From: Dillenia suffruticosa
Lineage: Eukaryota > Streptophyta > Magnoliopsida > Dilleniales > Dilleniaceae
NCBI GenBank assembly: GCA_033439265.1
Contig: JAVTVX010000008.1
Location: 2,046,001-2,110,000 of the forward strand
Direction: 5' to 3'
DNA length: 64,000 nucleotides
The notes under the pieces are model-generated. The model did no database searches and was not told where the DNA came from. It saw only the letters and a list, made by a program, of their open reading frames with translations. Made by a program: the position numbers and the translations under genes. Shown here piece by piece: positions 52,100 to 63,400 of this stretch (the stretch's first letter is position 1; each line of letters starts with the position of its first letter).

Positions 52100-52173
52100 A
52101 CAGCTTAAAAGTTCAGACGGTCCCTTTATTCTCCCCCACGGACGACTCGCTTCTCTCTCCAATTCGCTCTCAG
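52100..52173 (+). other. 5'UTR exon and 2.4-kb leader intron of the 93-aa protein gene
   Basis: A pyrimidine-rich leader (CGCTTCTCTCTCCAATTCGC) ends at TCTCAG before a donor GTACCTCTC at 52174. The matching acceptor is GGTGCAG at 54618, followed by CAACAG and, 23 bases on, the ATG. The transcript start is only approximate. A leading 5'UTR intron of this kind is common in plant housekeeping genes. The intron contains a 33-bp A tract and T-rich stretches but no gene. Confidence 0.5.
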
Positions 52174-54455
52174 GTACCTCTCTCTCTCTCTCTCTGATTG
52201 GGTTCAAACTTGTGATGGACGGAATTTAATTTTATAATGTTCACTCTTTTTGAATTAATGCGAAAATGCAGACCATGTTTTGAGATTGCACTTATAGTTT
52301 CAGTGTTAAGGCGTGACTGTAATTGAAATTGAATGTCTGTGTCTGTGTTGTTGTGTAATCAATAGAATACCTACATGTGTTCGATAAAATATTTGTGAAA
52401 GAAGTTAGGGTTGGGGTGTGGCAACTGATTGTGATTGTAGTTGAATTTAGTTATACGCGGAATAGGAAGTCATCTTCCCTTTTTTTTTCGATTATTGGAG
52501 AGACTTATGCTTATTTTTGGAATGCGAAATCGTTTAATTTGACAAATCAACGACATGAATGTTATGAAATCCAAGTTAAGATGTTTCTACCCAAAAGTCA
52601 GCAACTTGATTCTCACTCACTACTCGCCTAGGCCCTCTTTTGTAGAGCTGAGATCACCAATCAAGGCACAAACCCTTCATTTCTTGAAAATTTTTGTAGC
52701 TATATAATGAACAAATGTTCAAGCCTTTGTTTTAGAATGGAACATTTTGAAAAAGTGTTATTATGTGAAATCTCCAACAGGACCTTTTGTATAAAGGGTA
52801 AATGCCGAGTGGGTTCCGTGTCTTCATTCAGTTTGCATAATTATAATCATAAAATTGATGACTTATATGTCTTTAAAGTTATGAAGAAGCCTTAATTGAG
52901 CTTTTGATGACTGATTTGAATTTGAGTCTTTAAGATTATTTCTACATGGAATATATCACAACTATGTAACTGGTCTCTAAGCTTTGTCTGGGGTTTTTGA
53001 AGGTGCTTCAGTTTTTACATTGGAACTGGTTGTCACAACTATATACCACCTCACAATGAGTTTTCATTTTCACTTCCATTGATGTCATTTTGCTAATACC
53101 TGTACATCTTTCCTTATTATTGACATTTGTTTTGTTAAAGCATCAAATTATATATAAAAAAAAAAACACTGTATATTGTTTATTTTTTGTGCTCCGTGTA
53201 CTAGTACAATATTTAGATGTTGAATTTGAAGTCAATGAGTTCAAAATTTTCTTTTTCTTTTCTTTTCTTTTTTTTTTTTTTAAATCCCGTCTTGGTATCT
53301 GCTTCAAATTAGTTGCGTGATCAGTACAGATTTCTAGCAAAATTACTTGCATTTGCATGTTTGTTGTGTCTCCAATTAAGTTTTTCTCTCGGATATTGAG
53401 AATGGCATTAGTTTCAGTTTGCTGAAAACTTCTCTCTCTCTTATCTTCTATTTTGACTGGTCAAGGAAAAATGCTGTTCCATGATATCTGAATAGGTGCA
53501 GTTTGAGATTTATGGCATGAGTTTTGGCTGGCTTGGAATTGGTTGTAAGGCTGCAGGGACAAATTCAGCTGATAGGCTGGTTGTCCATTTGGACATGCAC
53601 CCATTGTTTTTCATCCTCTCGGGTTTGTTATATTCACCGAGTAATGATTTTTGCCAACTCCTTTTTCTCCAATAGTCTCATGTCCTAGCCTAGATTCTAG
53701 AGAGTTCTCTGCATCAATACTTGATAATACTCTCTTCAATCATTTCTTACTAATTTGGAGGAGCCAAATTTAACAAAGATGACTTTATTGATATTATAGG
53801 TGAACTGAGCGTCAAGACTATTTGCAATGTAAAAGTAAATAATATTATGCCTTTTAGATATGTCTCCATGCTTTATGCTGCTGATTTAAAATGCAAGAGG
53901 TACTAAGTTGTGAGAGTGGTTCATTTTATTTGAGTTTAAATATGCCTCTTTACTTGCATATTTCATTCATTAGTCTGTTTCCAATAAGAAATAATAATCA
54001 AAAGAAACTTTAGTAGTCTGTCAAGCTTTAGACGTTGTCCAAGATCTCTCAAATGCTCTTTGAAGAGGATTGACGTTCCATTCTATGTTGATCGGGACTT
54101 TGGTGATAAACAAATATTTCTTTCTTTCTTTTTTAATTTTTTAGTCTCTGTTGCGTGGCACAAGTTATAAAATGGTGTGGGTGAAAGTTAAGCCCATGGC
54201 TCCTGTTTGGTCAGAATTTCTTGGGTGTTCTTTTGGTAATAGACAGTCTTAGCATGGCAATTTAAAGAGAATGACGTTCTTCAAGCGCACATCAGATTCT
54301 TTGATAAACATCTAAGTGCCACTCCATTTGGGGATATGACATACCCTTAATTGATTGTTTTATGTGCATGAGTATTTTCCTCTTTCCTTTTCTTTGGTGG
54401 GTGTGGGATGCAAAATTTTTTTCTTCACGAGCCAGATTTATCATCCTTTCTTGTT

Positions 54456-54458
<3 letters not shown>

Positions 54459-54491
<33 letters not shown>
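54459..54491. repeat. Poly-A tract (33 bp)
   Basis: An uninterrupted A run within the leader intron of the 93-aa gene. Confidence 0.95.
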
Positions 54492-54493
<2 letters not shown>

Positions 54494-54641
54494 CCTGCTG
54501 AAGAGCAGTGACCTTTTCTTGGCTTATTATAAATATGTTGTTGCCAGAGTCATTGTGGTATTGCTGTCATAGTAGAGATTTTATATATTTATTTATTTTT
54601 GTTGTTGCTATGGTGCAGCAACAGTTTTCTGAGTTTCAAAG

Positions 54642-55017
54642 ATGGAGTCCAGTAAGAGTCAGACTGAACAGAAACCTTCTCCACCCATTACAAACCAAGC
54701 CATGACTTCATGTCGAAAGAAGAAGTCTGATGATGCTACCTTTTTGCAGGATGTAAGGGATCACATAGATGAGTTCATCCATGCTTCCACGGATGAACAC
54801 AAGACATGCTTTCAGAACACCATTCAAAAGGTTTATTGAACTCTCTAGTCTCCATGCCTTTTCTATTCTCCACATTCCAAGTTTAATATTCAGCTGGCGC
54901 TGATTCATCCTTTGGTTGTTATAGATGTTTGGGATGTCAAAAGTTGTTGCAGAAAGGAGTGCCGGGGCTCAAGGAGTCGAAAGTTCCCTTCCCCTTCAAA
55001 CCACGGTATCCAAATAG
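54642..55017 (+). CDS. Small conserved-looking protein of unknown function (93 aa)
   Basis: Exons 54642-54830 and 54925-55017 join in phase 0 to 93 residues. I do not recognise a named family. The protein starts with a polar, disordered-looking segment rich in Ser, Pro, Gln and Lys (residues 1-30). A probable amphipathic helix follows (DATFLQDVRDHIDEFIHAS, residues 31-50), then DEHKTCFQNTIQKMFGMSK and a short tail LPLQTTVSK. There is no signal peptide or membrane segment. Evidence that the gene is real: clean GT-AG introns, frame continuity, a CT-rich spliced leader and codon-like composition unlike the surrounding AT-rich DNA. A transcript could also splice at the GTATCC overlapping the last codons, but reading to TAG at 55015 is simpler. 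Function cannot be inferred from sequence alone. Confidence 0.75.
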
Positions 55018-57007
55018 ATGTATATTTACCATTTTCTGTGGCATTTCTGGAGCTATGGCTGTGCTGCATCTAAAGTTAGAACTTGTTACTCTTTCCTAGC
55101 TTGAACCGAGAACCAGAATCCTTACTCGGGTGCTCAGGATACTTAGAGATTTTGGATGAATGTACTTCTTTCTTGTTAGGGATACAGTAATTTGTTTGTA
55201 ATGGTTTTTACGTATACTGCCATTGCAATTTAGTTTCAAGCTATAGCTGATTGTGGAGTCTTGTGTTTTTGAGCTAAACAGAGCTTGATTCATTTTAAAT
55301 AAAATAAAATAAAATAAAATTTAAAAAAAGGTTTAAAAATCTTGTTTACTTTAGTTCATTTAGCTAGTCGAATGTAAGGAGCTATTATGCAAAGGCTTGG
55401 TTCGTTTTTGATCCCATGAACAACCTGGCTCACAATTTATCAAAATATAAATAAAAATTTATATTATATATCGGAAAATTTTGTTTTTTTTTTTTTCCTT
55501 GGTGAGTAGGTAGGGTTGTGGGAAATTTACCATTGCTACATTGTTTGATGTAATGGGGCAAGTGTCATGTTATCTTGCCCAAACGGTCATCCAATCTTTC
55601 CCCGAGCAGGCTTTTAAAGGCAAGGCAAGTCCTGTCTAGGTCTAGGTCACGCAATTTAGGTCGGTTAATTAGTGTTATATTTTGATTAATTTTATTTAAG
55701 TATTTATAAAATCTTATTTAGGATATGATTTTTTTAATATAATTTTTTTTATTATCAAATTTTAAATTTAAGATTTAATTAATAAATTTAATATTATACT
55801 TCACTGAATCAATCGCCGTCGATCGGATCTCGGATCACATCAATACTGAATCAATCGTTCCGAGGTTGGCTTACTTTAAAATCTTCCGCGGCCATTAGTA
55901 CGGAGAATGATATTTTATGAGTTTTAGGCCTTGGAAATTATTAAGGAGGCATGTGGATCGTATCTGTGGTACCATGGCTTTGTCCGAGCTGCATTTGGTG
56001 GGTCAGCCGGATTCGAACCGGGCTTAGAGGGGTGTGAGTTCTAGTATACATAATAACTATTAATTATAAGATTAATAGTTAATCATAGTTAATAGAAAGA
56101 ACTAACGATTAATTATGATTATTAGATTAGTTAGTAGATAACAAGATTTTGTTAATAGTTAAATAAAATAGTTAGTAGAATTAATATAAATAGTAATTTT
56201 TTAAACATATAATGACATATATTGAAATTGTATTAAAAACTCTCTCACTTATATTCTTTTTTTCTATATTCTCTCCCTAATTTCTCTCCTTCTCTTAATC
56301 TCGCTCTCCCTTCCTCTCTTTTTTTATTTTCTTGAGTTGGTTCGTGACAGTCTAGTCTAGTCCAGCCAGGAAGGTTGAGTCTATGCTTTGCGCCCTACCC
56401 AATCTTATGATTAGATCGAGCCAAGATTACGTGGGTCAGACTTATTTCAAAATTTGATTTAAAAGCTACGCTTGAATTTGCCCATATACAATATGTTCCC
56501 TCAAGTTTTTTATTTTTTTCACCCTCGATATTCAGAATTTTACCCGATTAATCCAATTCGAGTAGTATAAAATCTATTTTAAGGATTGATTCTTTTAAAT
56601 TTTTTTTTTTTATATTCAAGATCCCACCATTCAACCTGAGTTTGGTTTTGTCCCCTCAAGTTCTTTCCCATTGAATCGAGATAAATCAATCATCTCCCAC
56701 CTTGACTTGGATTAAAACCTTCAACAGCAATGGGGGCATGTGGGTCATTTTACGGGCTTATATTTTAATTGGGAAACCCTTTTGCGAGCCGTATTTTTCA
56801 CATTAGAACAAGTAGAGCAGGCAAAAAGGACAAAAGAAATTAAAATCCTTTTCCAATAATTATTTATTTAATATTTAAAGCACCTATATCAAAATCACTG
56901 ATGCACGAGCAATGGCCTTTACTTTTTATTGTTATTTTAAATTTTTTTTTTCACAGCAATTTTCATCAATAATATCGTATAAATGGAAATATATATTTTG
57001 AGCTGTT
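55018..57007. other. Intergenic region after the 93-aa gene
   Basis: It contains an AAAAT pentanucleotide run near 55298-55320 and SINE-like remnants near 55650-55810 and 56510-56620 (CCGATTAATCCAATTCGAGT). A less AT-rich stretch lies at 55550-56040, without coding features. No gene recognised. Confidence 0.5.
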
Positions 57008-57016
57008 TTTCCCGCC
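57008..57016 (+). promoter_or_regulatory. E2F-type motif
   Basis: TTTCCCGCC matches the E2F consensus. It lies about 120 bp before a CT-rich leader-like segment. A single match is weak evidence, but two more occur at 58281-58329. Confidence 0.35.
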
Positions 57017-57124
57017 ATTTGTTTTTCCCAACTACACTGATTAAGTCTACATAAAAGAAATCAAGTTTCATGCCCAATTCCCTATTAAAAAATTTCAGAA
57101 TTAATATAATTTACATCATCCATC

Positions 57125-57154
57125 GTAAAATCTCAGACACACACGTAAGGAGGT

Positions 57155-57191
<37 letters not shown>

Positions 57192-57249
57192 CCTTCGATT
57201 CTCTGGTTCGACCGGACTCTTCTCCATCTCAGTGAAATCAAATTCAAAG
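57125..57249 (+). other. Leader-exon-like sequence with CT microsatellite
   Basis: A (CT)n run at about 57157-57188 is followed by GCTCCTTCGATTCTCTGG and ends TCAAATTCAAAG before a donor-like GTACTC at 57250. The composition resembles the first exons of other genes here, but I cannot connect it to a coding exon. It could be a non-coding transcript, a decayed gene, or the leader of an unrecognised gene. Confidence 0.35.
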
Positions 57250-57724
57250 GTACTCTAAATTTCAAAAGTCTTCCTTCAAAGATTTGATTTTTAATCTCAG
57301 TAACTCTTTGATTTATAAGGTTTTGATCTTCTACATTACTATTTTTATACGATTAAATCAACAACTGTGGCATCAAAATGGCTTGAGTAACGATGAATTT
57401 CCTCCCAATTAGTACTTTTTCCCGAATTATCCCTTTTTGCCAGCCGTTTGATATTAATGGCATGAGCTTCACAATTATACCCCTTTAGGGGCTTAGTGAT
57501 AATTTTAGGTTTTACGAGCGAAGGTTATTGCCCAACTCCTTTTTAAGTTTATCGTAATTATCCTAATTGTTATTGGACATACAAAATTTGTATGTTGCGG
57601 ATCAATTTGGTGTCCGAAAATTGAGGAGGGGGAGATAAGAGAAAAGAAAAATTACGATGAATATTACCAAAAAGAAAATAGAAATCAATAAGATACAAGT
57701 TAATTAATAACTTTTTGAAATTAT

Positions 57725-57885
57725 ACCAATTGGTAATCGGTATTTTGAATCATGTTTTGACTAATCTAGTTCGGGACTTACAGTGACCCATTTAAGGAGG
57801 CTACCCTCCCAACATAGTTTTTTTCATATCCAAACCGTAAGTTAAACTCGAAAACTGTTAATATAAGTTAACTAATACCAATTTC
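57725..57885 (-). repeat. tRNA-derived SINE copy
   Basis: Plus-strand landmarks GACTAATCTAGTTCGGGACT, TACAGTGACCCATTTAAGG, CCTCCCAACATAGTTTTTTT and AAACCGTAAGTTAAACTCG match the copy at 15342-15545 block by block. Confidence 0.75.
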
Positions 57886-58280
57886 TTTTTTTTTTAGAGA
57901 TCTCAAGTTAGAATATTTTTTATATATTAAAAAAAAAGAAAAAAGGTCAAAATGTTAATTTTTATTCTTTATATTTATTTAAGGATATTTTTAAAGAAAC
58001 CATATGTTTTTTCCTATTTGAAAAAAAAAAAAGAATTATTTATTTTCTTGGTAAGAGTTGTATTAAGCTTAAGGATTGTCTATCTAAATTAATATTCAAT
58101 AAATATCTGATTAGTGAAATTATTATTATAATTCTGGAGTTTGAGCAATTTCCCTCTCAGAAAGCGATTTATTCTCCTTCGAAGACTAAAATATAAGAAT
58201 AAAAATTCATAGGTTAGCAATTCCCTAGCCACGTGGCAAACTTAACCCTATAAGTTCAAAAGTCCGTTCCGCTTTGTTAG

Positions 58281-58329
58281 TTTCGCGCTTGGTGCTGTCG
58301 GCTTCTATTTTTCAAAACTATTTCCCGCC
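58281..58329 (+). promoter_or_regulatory. Two E2F-type motifs before a second CT-rich leader
   Basis: TTTCGCGC (58281-58288) and TTTCCCGCC (58321-58329) precede a CT run at about 58340-58358. In plants such pairs occur in promoters of S-phase genes. No recognisable S-phase gene follows, so the meaning is open. Confidence 0.4.
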
Positions 58330-59202
58330 TCTTCTGTTCTCTCTCTCTCTCTCTCTCCGTTTTCAAAATTTCGATGCAGAAGATCTAAAGAAGAAGAAGA
58401 AGAAGGTCGAATCGATTCAATTAGTTCTGATTGCAGAAAAAAGATGTCCGTGATCTTCATATCGTTCTCTATCTCTCTCCATTTTCATAAGTTCTTCTTA
58501 GAAGATCGAATCGATTCAATCAGCTATGATTGCAGAGAAAGAGGTCAGTGATCTTGACATTTTCGGTTTGCAATTTCATATTTTAAACTAAAAACACGTA
58601 GATATATTGCATTGAAGAGAAAAAGAACATTGCAAACAGTAACTAGTGAGGAATCATAGAAGCAATCGTTTGATTGCTTTTTCTTCTTCCTCTGCAACAT
58701 TTTACGACAACCACGATAGTCGGAACAAGGATTCAACAACAGAAAGTACAGTAGATAGTGATGTCACTAATTGGATTCTAGGTTTAGATATAGGTTTAGG
58801 GCATCAATAGAGTTTGACGCTTATTCTTCTTCTTCTTCGTGCTAGTCGTTCAAGGCAGCTGCTTTGAATTTCTCATCCTGCAGATGATTTTTAGTAGAAA
58901 TGAAATCAGCCTCAGAGAGATGTATGATCTTTTTTAAAAACTCTAAATAAGTTTAATTATGTTTTTATGAAAGAGAATGTGAAAAGGCTGTATCTATGAA
59001 TCCTAATGCGAAGTTGCAAAATATGGGTCTATCGTGTATTGCTATATGCCAAAATGACAAAAGAAGGGAAAAGGATTTGTTGTTTGAACAGCTTACAGAG
59101 AAAAACAAGGACGAAAATAAATGTTGGGCTCAGTTTGATGCCAAAGGTTGTTCATGCAGCATGCTGAAGGAAAATACAGATATTATGTCAACAGAAGTTT
59201 AA
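58330..59202 (+). other. Leader-like region with internal duplication and an unrecognised 68-codon ORF
   Basis: A segment of about 55 bp containing TCGAATCGATTCAAT, TATGATTGCAGA-like and GTGATCTT blocks occurs twice (about 58409-58462 and 58507-58558). Further on, 58996-59202 is an open frame (starts MNPNAKLQNMGLSCIAICQ, contains KRREKDLLFEQLTEKNKDEN). It looks moderately protein-like, but I match it to no family. It could be a coding exon or a remnant. No reliable splice structure was found. Confidence 0.3.
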
Positions 59203-59644
59203 AAATCATGATGCAATTTTTGGTGTCAAAACAACAAAAGATTTTGATTCAATACACATCAAGTGGGTATGAGGAAAATAAGATAAAAATAAGGGGAGAA
59301 TGGAATATGAAGTTACATTTAAATTGTGGAGAAATATGGAATTTGTGGGGCTATCTTTGTGTTGGCTCATGTGGAAGATGGTGATGGCTTAACAGACACC
59401 AGTAATTATCAAGGTATCTATGTCAAGGTAATCTTTAAGCATGAGTGGCAGATAAGACACTTTTTGGGTCTTTCTAATCATTAGTTGTTGAGTGGTGGTA
59501 ATCCTGTTGAAAGACATCATTTATTTTGTGGGAAAATGGTGGTTAGGGCCGGTTCATGAGGTGGGGTTAATGCTCACATAAGTAAAGTCCCACAAGAATG
59601 AAAAACAATTATTGTACTAGGTAGAAAACATTTTAGTATACTAC

Positions 59645-59882
59645 CAGTGGTCCTGTATTTGGGGAAAGGCACTTGGCCCGACTCAATATGCTTCACATCC
59701 TCGACAAGGATCTCATAATGCCTCTTCACTTCCTCTGCAGTTTTCCCTCCAACTGCTTTGGCAACATTGTGCCAACGGTCAGGGGTGTCCTTGTCATAGA
59801 CAGCCAGTGCCTTTTCAAAGGCTTTATTCTGCTTGGCAGTCCAATAGCCAGAGTCTCGGGAGGATATTGAGCTGGATGCCAT
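59645..59882 (-). CDS. RADIALIS-like single-MYB (SANT) transcription factor, right copy (3' exon not identified)
   Basis: The first exon encodes 79 full codons plus one base: a short Ser-rich start, then one MYB/SANT repeat with Trp14, Trp37 and Tyr56, [37 protein letters not shown], and the RAD/RL ending [10 protein letters not shown]. The frame continues to 59574 with a non-family tail (SILKCFLPS). A donor GTAGTA after ACTG at 59645 agrees with the family, so I end the exon there. I could not find a convincing last exon. An acceptor at 59504 would give only GLPPLNN, and the left copy's terminal exon (LLRYLKLQ) has no clear counterpart within 1 kb. Over the MYB core the two copies differ at about 14 of 66 residues. 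Expected role: nuclear competitor of DIV-type MYBs. Confidence 0.85.
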
Positions 59883-60062
59883 AGTGGAATTTTAGGAAGG
59901 ATATAAATTATGCAAATGTGTTGGTGGAATAAGTGGTGATTTCAAGAGAGGAAAAGATTTGGGAGTAGGATTCAAAGTGCTTTAAGCTAAGAAAGTAGTG
60001 AGACCATGAGAGTTTCTCACTATAAGAAGGATGGTGTGAGCAAAGATGTGGCAGTGCATGCT

Positions 60063-60070
60063 CTTTTATA
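60063..60070 (-). promoter_or_regulatory. TATA box of the right RADIALIS-like gene
   Basis: TATAAAAG on the minus strand, about 180 bp before the start codon, a spacing similar to that of the left copy (162 bp). The intervening leader is purine/pyrimidine-mixed and ATG-poor. Confidence 0.65.
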
Positions 60071-60216
60071 GACGAGGGAGGTGGACGTTATATAAATTTT
60101 GTGAGGATGTAGAATTTTAATGACCCGTCTCATTGAGAACCACAGAAAACGGAACGGGGATTAAGAATCAGTATCTTCAGTGACTTTTATTTTTTCTCTT
60201 TTCCCTTCCTATTTTT

Positions 60217-60432
60217 TTTTGGTATTATGTTTTGGACACCGCCCGGTATCCTAGATTTCAGCCCGACTAATCTAAACCAACCGTTGCAGTGGCTCCTTTT
60301 CGGAGGGCGGGTCTTCCAACGGGGAATGCTCCATACACATGAGGGCCTGATATCCAAGCGGGAGTCGAACCTCGGTCATGTTTCAGGGAACTCAACTCCA
60401 TGTCCAGTTGAGCCAACCCACATTGGTTTTCC
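60217..60432 (-). repeat. tRNA-derived SINE with clear Pol III boxes
   Basis: On the minus strand the head gives TGGCTCAACTGG (box A) and, about 40 bases on, GAGGTTCGACTCC (box B), as in a tRNA gene. The body includes CTCATGTGTATGGAGCATTC, AGACCCGCCCTCCGAAAAGG and TTTAGATTAGTCGGGCTG, and ends GGATACCGGGCGGTGTCC...AATACC plus an A run. It is the best preserved member of the family that includes 6612-6852. Confidence 0.85.
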
Positions 60433-63400
60433 CTCCCCATTTCATTTCAACAATAAGTCCTTTTCATTCTTTTCCAGTAAATATCTTATCAAGCAATGGC
60501 TATGAATATATACTTCAGAATTTGGTGGATCTTTCGTGCCACTGGTCGAAGAAAATACCTTAAGAAGGATATGTTGACTAATTCCAGCCATTTTGTGTTT
60601 TGCCAGTTGACTCACTTTGGTTAAGATTCTAAGTGCCTGGTTATGTAAATCATACATTACCTGGTTCATTAGGTAATATTTCAATGGTTGAGGGATAAGC
60701 ATACCATTGGATAAAATGTAAATGAGATTCCCATAGTTAGGACTAACTGTTAGTAGGATCTTGTCCAGATCACCCTACCGTTTTTTGTTCCTCTCGTGTG
60801 GACCCCCTAAAACTTCCATGGGCTCTCCACAATCTGTGCTTCTTGTTTTGGAGCTCTGTACAATTGAAATCCCCTGGTGCTCTCTTAGTTACATGCCGTC
60901 CTAAACTGTACTTTGTCCTGAACAAAGTTCCAAGGTTTCTAGCTGGATGAGCCCCTACAATGATTAATATCCATTTCTTTATACGAAAAAGTTTCAACTT
61001 TAGTTGCTTACTTTTTTTTGGCACTCGGGACCCTGTCCTTGACTTATTTGTTTCTACAAGTACAATTGCTTGTAGAGCTCTTAAGTCTTCTAATTGGCCT
61101 TGATAATGCCAGGTGCTTTCCAAATTTACCTATTTAAATAATTCCTCGGGCACAAAAAAAAAAAAAAAAAAAAATTCTCTTCTGCGTGTATTGTTTCTTT
61201 CAAGCCCTAATTGGTAAAACAGTGTGCTTTTTATGCCCCAATTGGATTTCTGTCACGAAAATAATATTAGAGTGGAAGTTGAACTCATATCCATCTGCCA
61301 ATTTTTCACTGTTAATAGGAAATGACAAGCCTGGTTTAGAGTCTGATTGCTTTCATATAACATATCATATGAAAATAATGTCTTTCTTCATTATTGGCTC
61401 AATTATGTCATATAAATCATCGAAGCCTTGTCACTGTTTAGAATAATCCTGAGTTCCATGAGGAAAATCTTCAAAAGAAGGCAATGTGAAACCTAAGGAG
61501 TCACCGAATTCATAGTCATATATCTGTTTGGGACAAGGAAATAGCCAAGATGATTATTATTACCAAACACAGCTTAAGAACAGCAACAATTTGCTCCTAG
61601 ATATGACCTGGACCAATTCACACATGAAATACAATCAAACTAGAGGACATTGATGTGTAGAAAGCACACTAGCAATATATAGGAAGGAGTATCCATAGAT
61701 GATCTACCTGTTTAATTATTGCCTGTTGTTTATAGTATACAGGTGGCACAAAAGATTGTACACTCTTTCAACTTGCATGTTATTGAGATTGGTTCCACAT
61801 GTTAGATGAGTGATTGCTGTTTATTACTAATTCCAGTCACTGTTTAAGTAATTGGAGAGTGACATGGATTTTTACTTCTTTTGGATGGATACAGGGTTTT
61901 GAGCCTTTATGGCTGCTTTACTCTGCAACTTTGTGAGATGGATCTCCAATAATTTTTCAAATGATATCAGGTCAGTCATGGGCAACCGAAATGTAATCAC
62001 GCTGTAGAATCTTTTTTGTTGGCATGCACACACAATTTCTTTTCATCCACTTGGGACATTCTTTTACTCTATTTACCTACCAGGGTTAATGCACAGAACC
62101 TGCATTCATGACAAAAGGATTTATCGTATTAGTTTTTGGGCTTGCATCTTTTCTCTCCCCTTTTTGTCTGGAACGATCTAATTGTATTAGGCAAGATCTT
62201 GTGAACAAGCCCAATGGTATTTGTAGCAGGTACCATTAGCCTTGTAGCATAGTGAATAACTGTACTTAGTTCCGTACGGGACTGTGAGATGAGCTATGGG
62301 CATGATAAAGAATAGGAATAGAACGTTTTGTCTTGTTAATCACTATTCGTTCTGCTTAAGCCCTGCAAATTGTAGGGCAATTATTTTCTCCGGGTAATAA
62401 TTTTCATCTTGTTAAGGCTTTTTCCCTTTTCTTGCAGCATATTATAGAGCATCCGGGCACCATTTAAACAAATATCTGTGTCATTCACAGGCTTCTTAGG
62501 TTTCTGGGACTTCAGTTTGAAAAGTCATACAATGATCAAGGATGGATCTAGGGTTGGGGCCTGGGGTTGTGGTGGGCACATGCCTGGATTTTTGAGATGG
62601 TTCCTTTTCTATTTTATGATATATGTGAAGTTTCCTTACTTTTTCCCCCGCTAAAATTTTTAGAGAAAAATGTAGTTTCAAGTTTAGAACTTTTAAGAAT
62701 CTTTAGAGGATAAGCTGATGATTCACACATGATAATGACCAAAAGAAAAATCAAAGAGAAAGTCAAGATTTTCCTTTGTATGAAGGTTAATTTATATTAT
62801 CTCACCGTTTTTCCTATTACATCAATATGTTAGCTATTTTCTTGAGAAATTTTTTATTATTAAATGTTTGTATTACCTTTTTACTTTTAATCCACTTGAA
62901 TCTTATTTGACATGGATTTTAATTAATCAATCAATTTTTCTTTTCTTTTTTTTATAAATTGATTGTACTTATCAAAAAAGCAGTATATTCTTTTTTTTTT
63001 TTTTTTGGTTTCTTAAATGATCCACCCTAAATATTGAAATTAAGACTCAATTTATTATTATATAGTTTGCTCTCATTGATTAATTTTTCCATAACGACGT
63101 TACAAATCCTATGCCAAAGATTTCTAACTTGAAAGACTGTCATCCCAGAAGAAGAGCAAAATATCTGTAGGAAGGAAATATAAAATCTGTAGGAATAAAT
63201 GATTTTGGTTTTTAGTGGTTGGCGGTGCCATACCGTATATTATAGGATGCAAGTTGCTTAGGGTAGCCTTCCCCAACCTATAGAACCATGGTGGACAGAT
63301 ATTGCTAGTATGAAAATTTAGTGCTTTTCTTGATAGTGCTTTTCTTTTTATGGGTAATTCTTTGCTAAGCTAAGTCAAAAATTCGCTACCTTGCATCTCC

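Noticed and set aside
60375-60432. Genuine tRNA gene
   Set aside because: Box A and box B are present on the minus strand, but the cloverleaf cannot be completed and a SINE body with an A tail follows.
60770-61123. Minus-strand frame of 117 codons
   Set aside because: Basic, irregular composition, no recognisable motif and no promoter. Not distinguishable from chance in this less AT-rich stretch.
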